A stretch of DNA of 23,805 bases from Lachnospiraceae bacterium (lineage in GTDB: Bacteria > Bacillota > Clostridia > Lachnospirales > Lachnospiraceae), in NCBI GenBank assembly GCA_004558185.1, contig SFDP01000042.1:1-23805 (forward strand). The letters are read 5' to 3'. Positions 22,871 through 23,805 of this stretch are shown here, one piece after another. The notes beneath the pieces are model-generated. The model made no database searches. It was not told the DNA's origin and worked only from the letters and a program-made list of their open reading frames with translations. Numbering within the stretch: position 1 is the first letter of the stretch; every line of letters starts with the position of its first letter. Both the position numbers and the translations under genes were made by a program.

Positions 22871-22903
22871 GAATAAAAGTGGGGTGCATTTATTTAACAC
22901 CCC
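22871..22903 (-). terminator. Weak terminator overlapping the zinc-ribbon gene stop
   Basis: On the minus strand GGGGTG pairs with CACCCC (6 bp, 22903-22881), with the TAA stop inside the loop, followed by ACTTTTATT. Short stem and imperfect T run make it a weak candidate. Confidence 0.4.
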
Positions 22904-23138
22904 ATGAGTTACCACAATTTTGGCATAGGCATATTTTCGCATTCTTAAAGGTTGTCTTTTCGCTACCTTTGGATTTCTTCCAAACAAGATTGGACATACC
23001 CAATGTACATACAGCAGTAAGACCTCTGGCTGCATTGTTGACATGACCACCTAAACCAACACCATGTTTTTTAGTTTTCCCACCAGATTGAATCAGTTGG
23101 ATTGTTACATTTTCGCTTCCGCATTTTGGACATTTCAT
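22890..23138 (-). CDS. Small zinc-ribbon protein (82 residues)
   Basis: AAGGGGGA lies 9 bases before the ATG. The protein has CPKC at residues 3-6 and CQNC at 72-75 (plus C70), so the two ends should come together on one zinc ion. The middle is a glycine-rich, weakly hydrophobic stretch (GVGLGGHVNNAARGL, 26-40). It is cytoplasmic and could bind nucleic acid or protein. The ribosome binding site and preceding bases closely resemble those of the DUF3644 gene downstream. The family is not recognised beyond the zinc ribbon. Confidence 0.75.
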   Translation of the reverse strand: MKCPKCGSENVTIQLIQSGGKTKKHGVGLGGHVNNAARGLTAVCTLGMSNLVWKKSKGSEKTTFKNAKICLCQNCGNSWGVK

Positions 23139-23227
23139 AAATAGTTCCCCCTTATCTTTCGTTTTATTTATATCAATTCAAGCACCTCAAATGAGGGATT
23201 AAAAAGATAATGTAATAATAATATGCA

Positions 23228-23722
23228 TCAGTTAAAAGGTAATTCCATATCAAATCTTTGAAATTCATCATCGATTCCATCTGGAATATTCATAAATCCG
23301 TCATTAGGATTATAGTTCCATGCCTTTAATATGTGATTAGCATAAAAACGACTCCTTTGACCGCATATTGGACAAAATCTCGCATTCGATGGAAGAGGAT
23401 TTGAATAAGGGCAATTTTCATCTGGGCATTCATTTATGATGTATGTGCCACAAATGTGGCAAAATCCCCCTTCAGTATTTGTTTCTTCATTATGGCATAT
23501 AGGGCATTCTTTTATTTTTCCGTTTTCATATGTTTCTAATAAAGGATATTTCATTTTATCTCCATCTCCCCATTGTAATTTATTCTTCTTGCCACAAATA
23601 GGGCAGTATCTTCCATAACGTTGGATTAGTCCAGCATTACAATTTTGACATTTTCTTTTAAAAATAAAATCAAAGTAGTACTGAAAAATTCGTCTATCAA
23701 ACTTGTCATTGAACCAAATCAC
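23228..23722 (-). CDS. Multi-zinc-ribbon protein (164 residues), start uncertain
   Basis: Twelve cysteines form three Cys4 sites: C25/C28 with C40/C43, C73/C76 with C88/C91, and C99/C104 with C117/C120. The CPICG-type knuckles resemble the double zinc ribbons of many bacterial hypothetical proteins. The C-terminal 40 residues are acidic and aromatic, ending LPFN. The only start found is GTG at 23722, with no good ribosome binding site. It lies inside a perfect hairpin (23718-23736), and a TAG closes the frame eight codons upstream. The start may thus be regulated or misplaced. Function unknown; a nucleic-acid or protein adaptor is plausible. Confidence 0.65.
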   Translation of the reverse strand: MIWFNDKFDRRIFQYYFDFIFKRKCQNCNAGLIQRYGRYCPICGKKNKLQWGDGDKMKYPLLETYENGKIKECPICHNEETNTEGGFCHICGTYIINECPDENCPYSNPLPSNARFCPICGQRSRFYANHILKAWNYNPNDGFMNIPDGIDDEFQRFDMELPFN

Positions 23723-23755
23723 GCATGCTGCGTGATAGCCTTTCTATAGTTTTTC

Positions 23756-23789
23756 AACTTCGCCATTGTATTGGCGGAGTTTTTCTTTT
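23756..23789 (+). terminator. Plus-strand rho-independent terminator near the window end
   Basis: AACTTCGCCA pairs with TGGCGGAGTT over 10 bp with one wobble and a 6-base loop, followed by TTTCTTTT. The T run is only on the plus strand, yet no plus-strand gene was found upstream in the island. Confidence 0.7.
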
Positions 23790-23805
23790 ACAATCAACTC
23801 ATCTT

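Overview
The window looks like a chromosome segment of a Gram-positive anaerobe of the Clostridia, most likely a Lachnospiraceae relative. The evidence is moderate GC, AGGAGG-type ribosome binding sites, near-consensus sigma-A promoters, poly-U terminators, an LtaS/YfhO pair, and a large serine recombinase beside a tRNA cluster. The species cannot be named from the sequence alone.

Layout. (1) 1-487: 3' end of an Rpn/PD-(D/E)XK-type nuclease gene with an Arg-Glu-Gly repeat tail. (2) 542-3380: operon of a GT2 glycosyltransferase, a GT4-like glycosyltransferase and a membrane-anchored SH3-like protein, with promoter and terminator. (3) 3441-9236: surface-glycan operon of UDP-galactopyranose mutase (glf), a WbaP-like initiating sugar-phosphate transferase and a bifunctional fucokinase/GDP-fucose pyrophosphorylase. 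(4) 9209-13922, minus strand: LtaS-type phosphoglycerol transferase overlapping a YfhO-family membrane protein, convergent with (3) on a shared terminator. (5) 13971-14151: single tRNA-Arg(ACG). (6) 14255-16045: Lgt-family protein, DUF1700/HAAS protein and a 59-residue Asn/Ala/Ser-rich protein. (7) 16042-19082: tightly packed operon of an rRNA methyltransferase, a membrane-anchored amidase, rdgB and a YfcE-type phosphodiesterase. (8) 19094-19278: a structured repeat-like element of about 185 nt with two crossing long-range stems. (9) 19314-20017: tRNA operon Pro, Gly, Arg, His, Gln, Lys, with an unusual hairpin-repeat spacer. (10) 20018-23805: a visibly AT-richer island on the minus strand, beginning exactly at tRNA-Lys. 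It holds a large serine recombinase, a DUF3644 protein with a HEPN-like RNISTH motif and two zinc-ribbon proteins. Two plus-strand transcription units without a reading frame lie between the recombinase and the DUF3644 gene.

How it fits together. Regions 2-4 make cell-envelope glycopolymers: galactofuranose donor, undecaprenyl-linked initiation, fucose donor, and lipoteichoic-acid-like polymerisation with a glycosylating YfhO partner. Region 7 is housekeeping. Region 10 is a probable mobile island and carries the best candidates for an undescribed system: the HEPN-like protein with its zinc-ribbon neighbours, and the two predicted small RNAs. The structured element at 19094-19278, with two shorter related palindromes at 3460 and 15677, is the other candidate.
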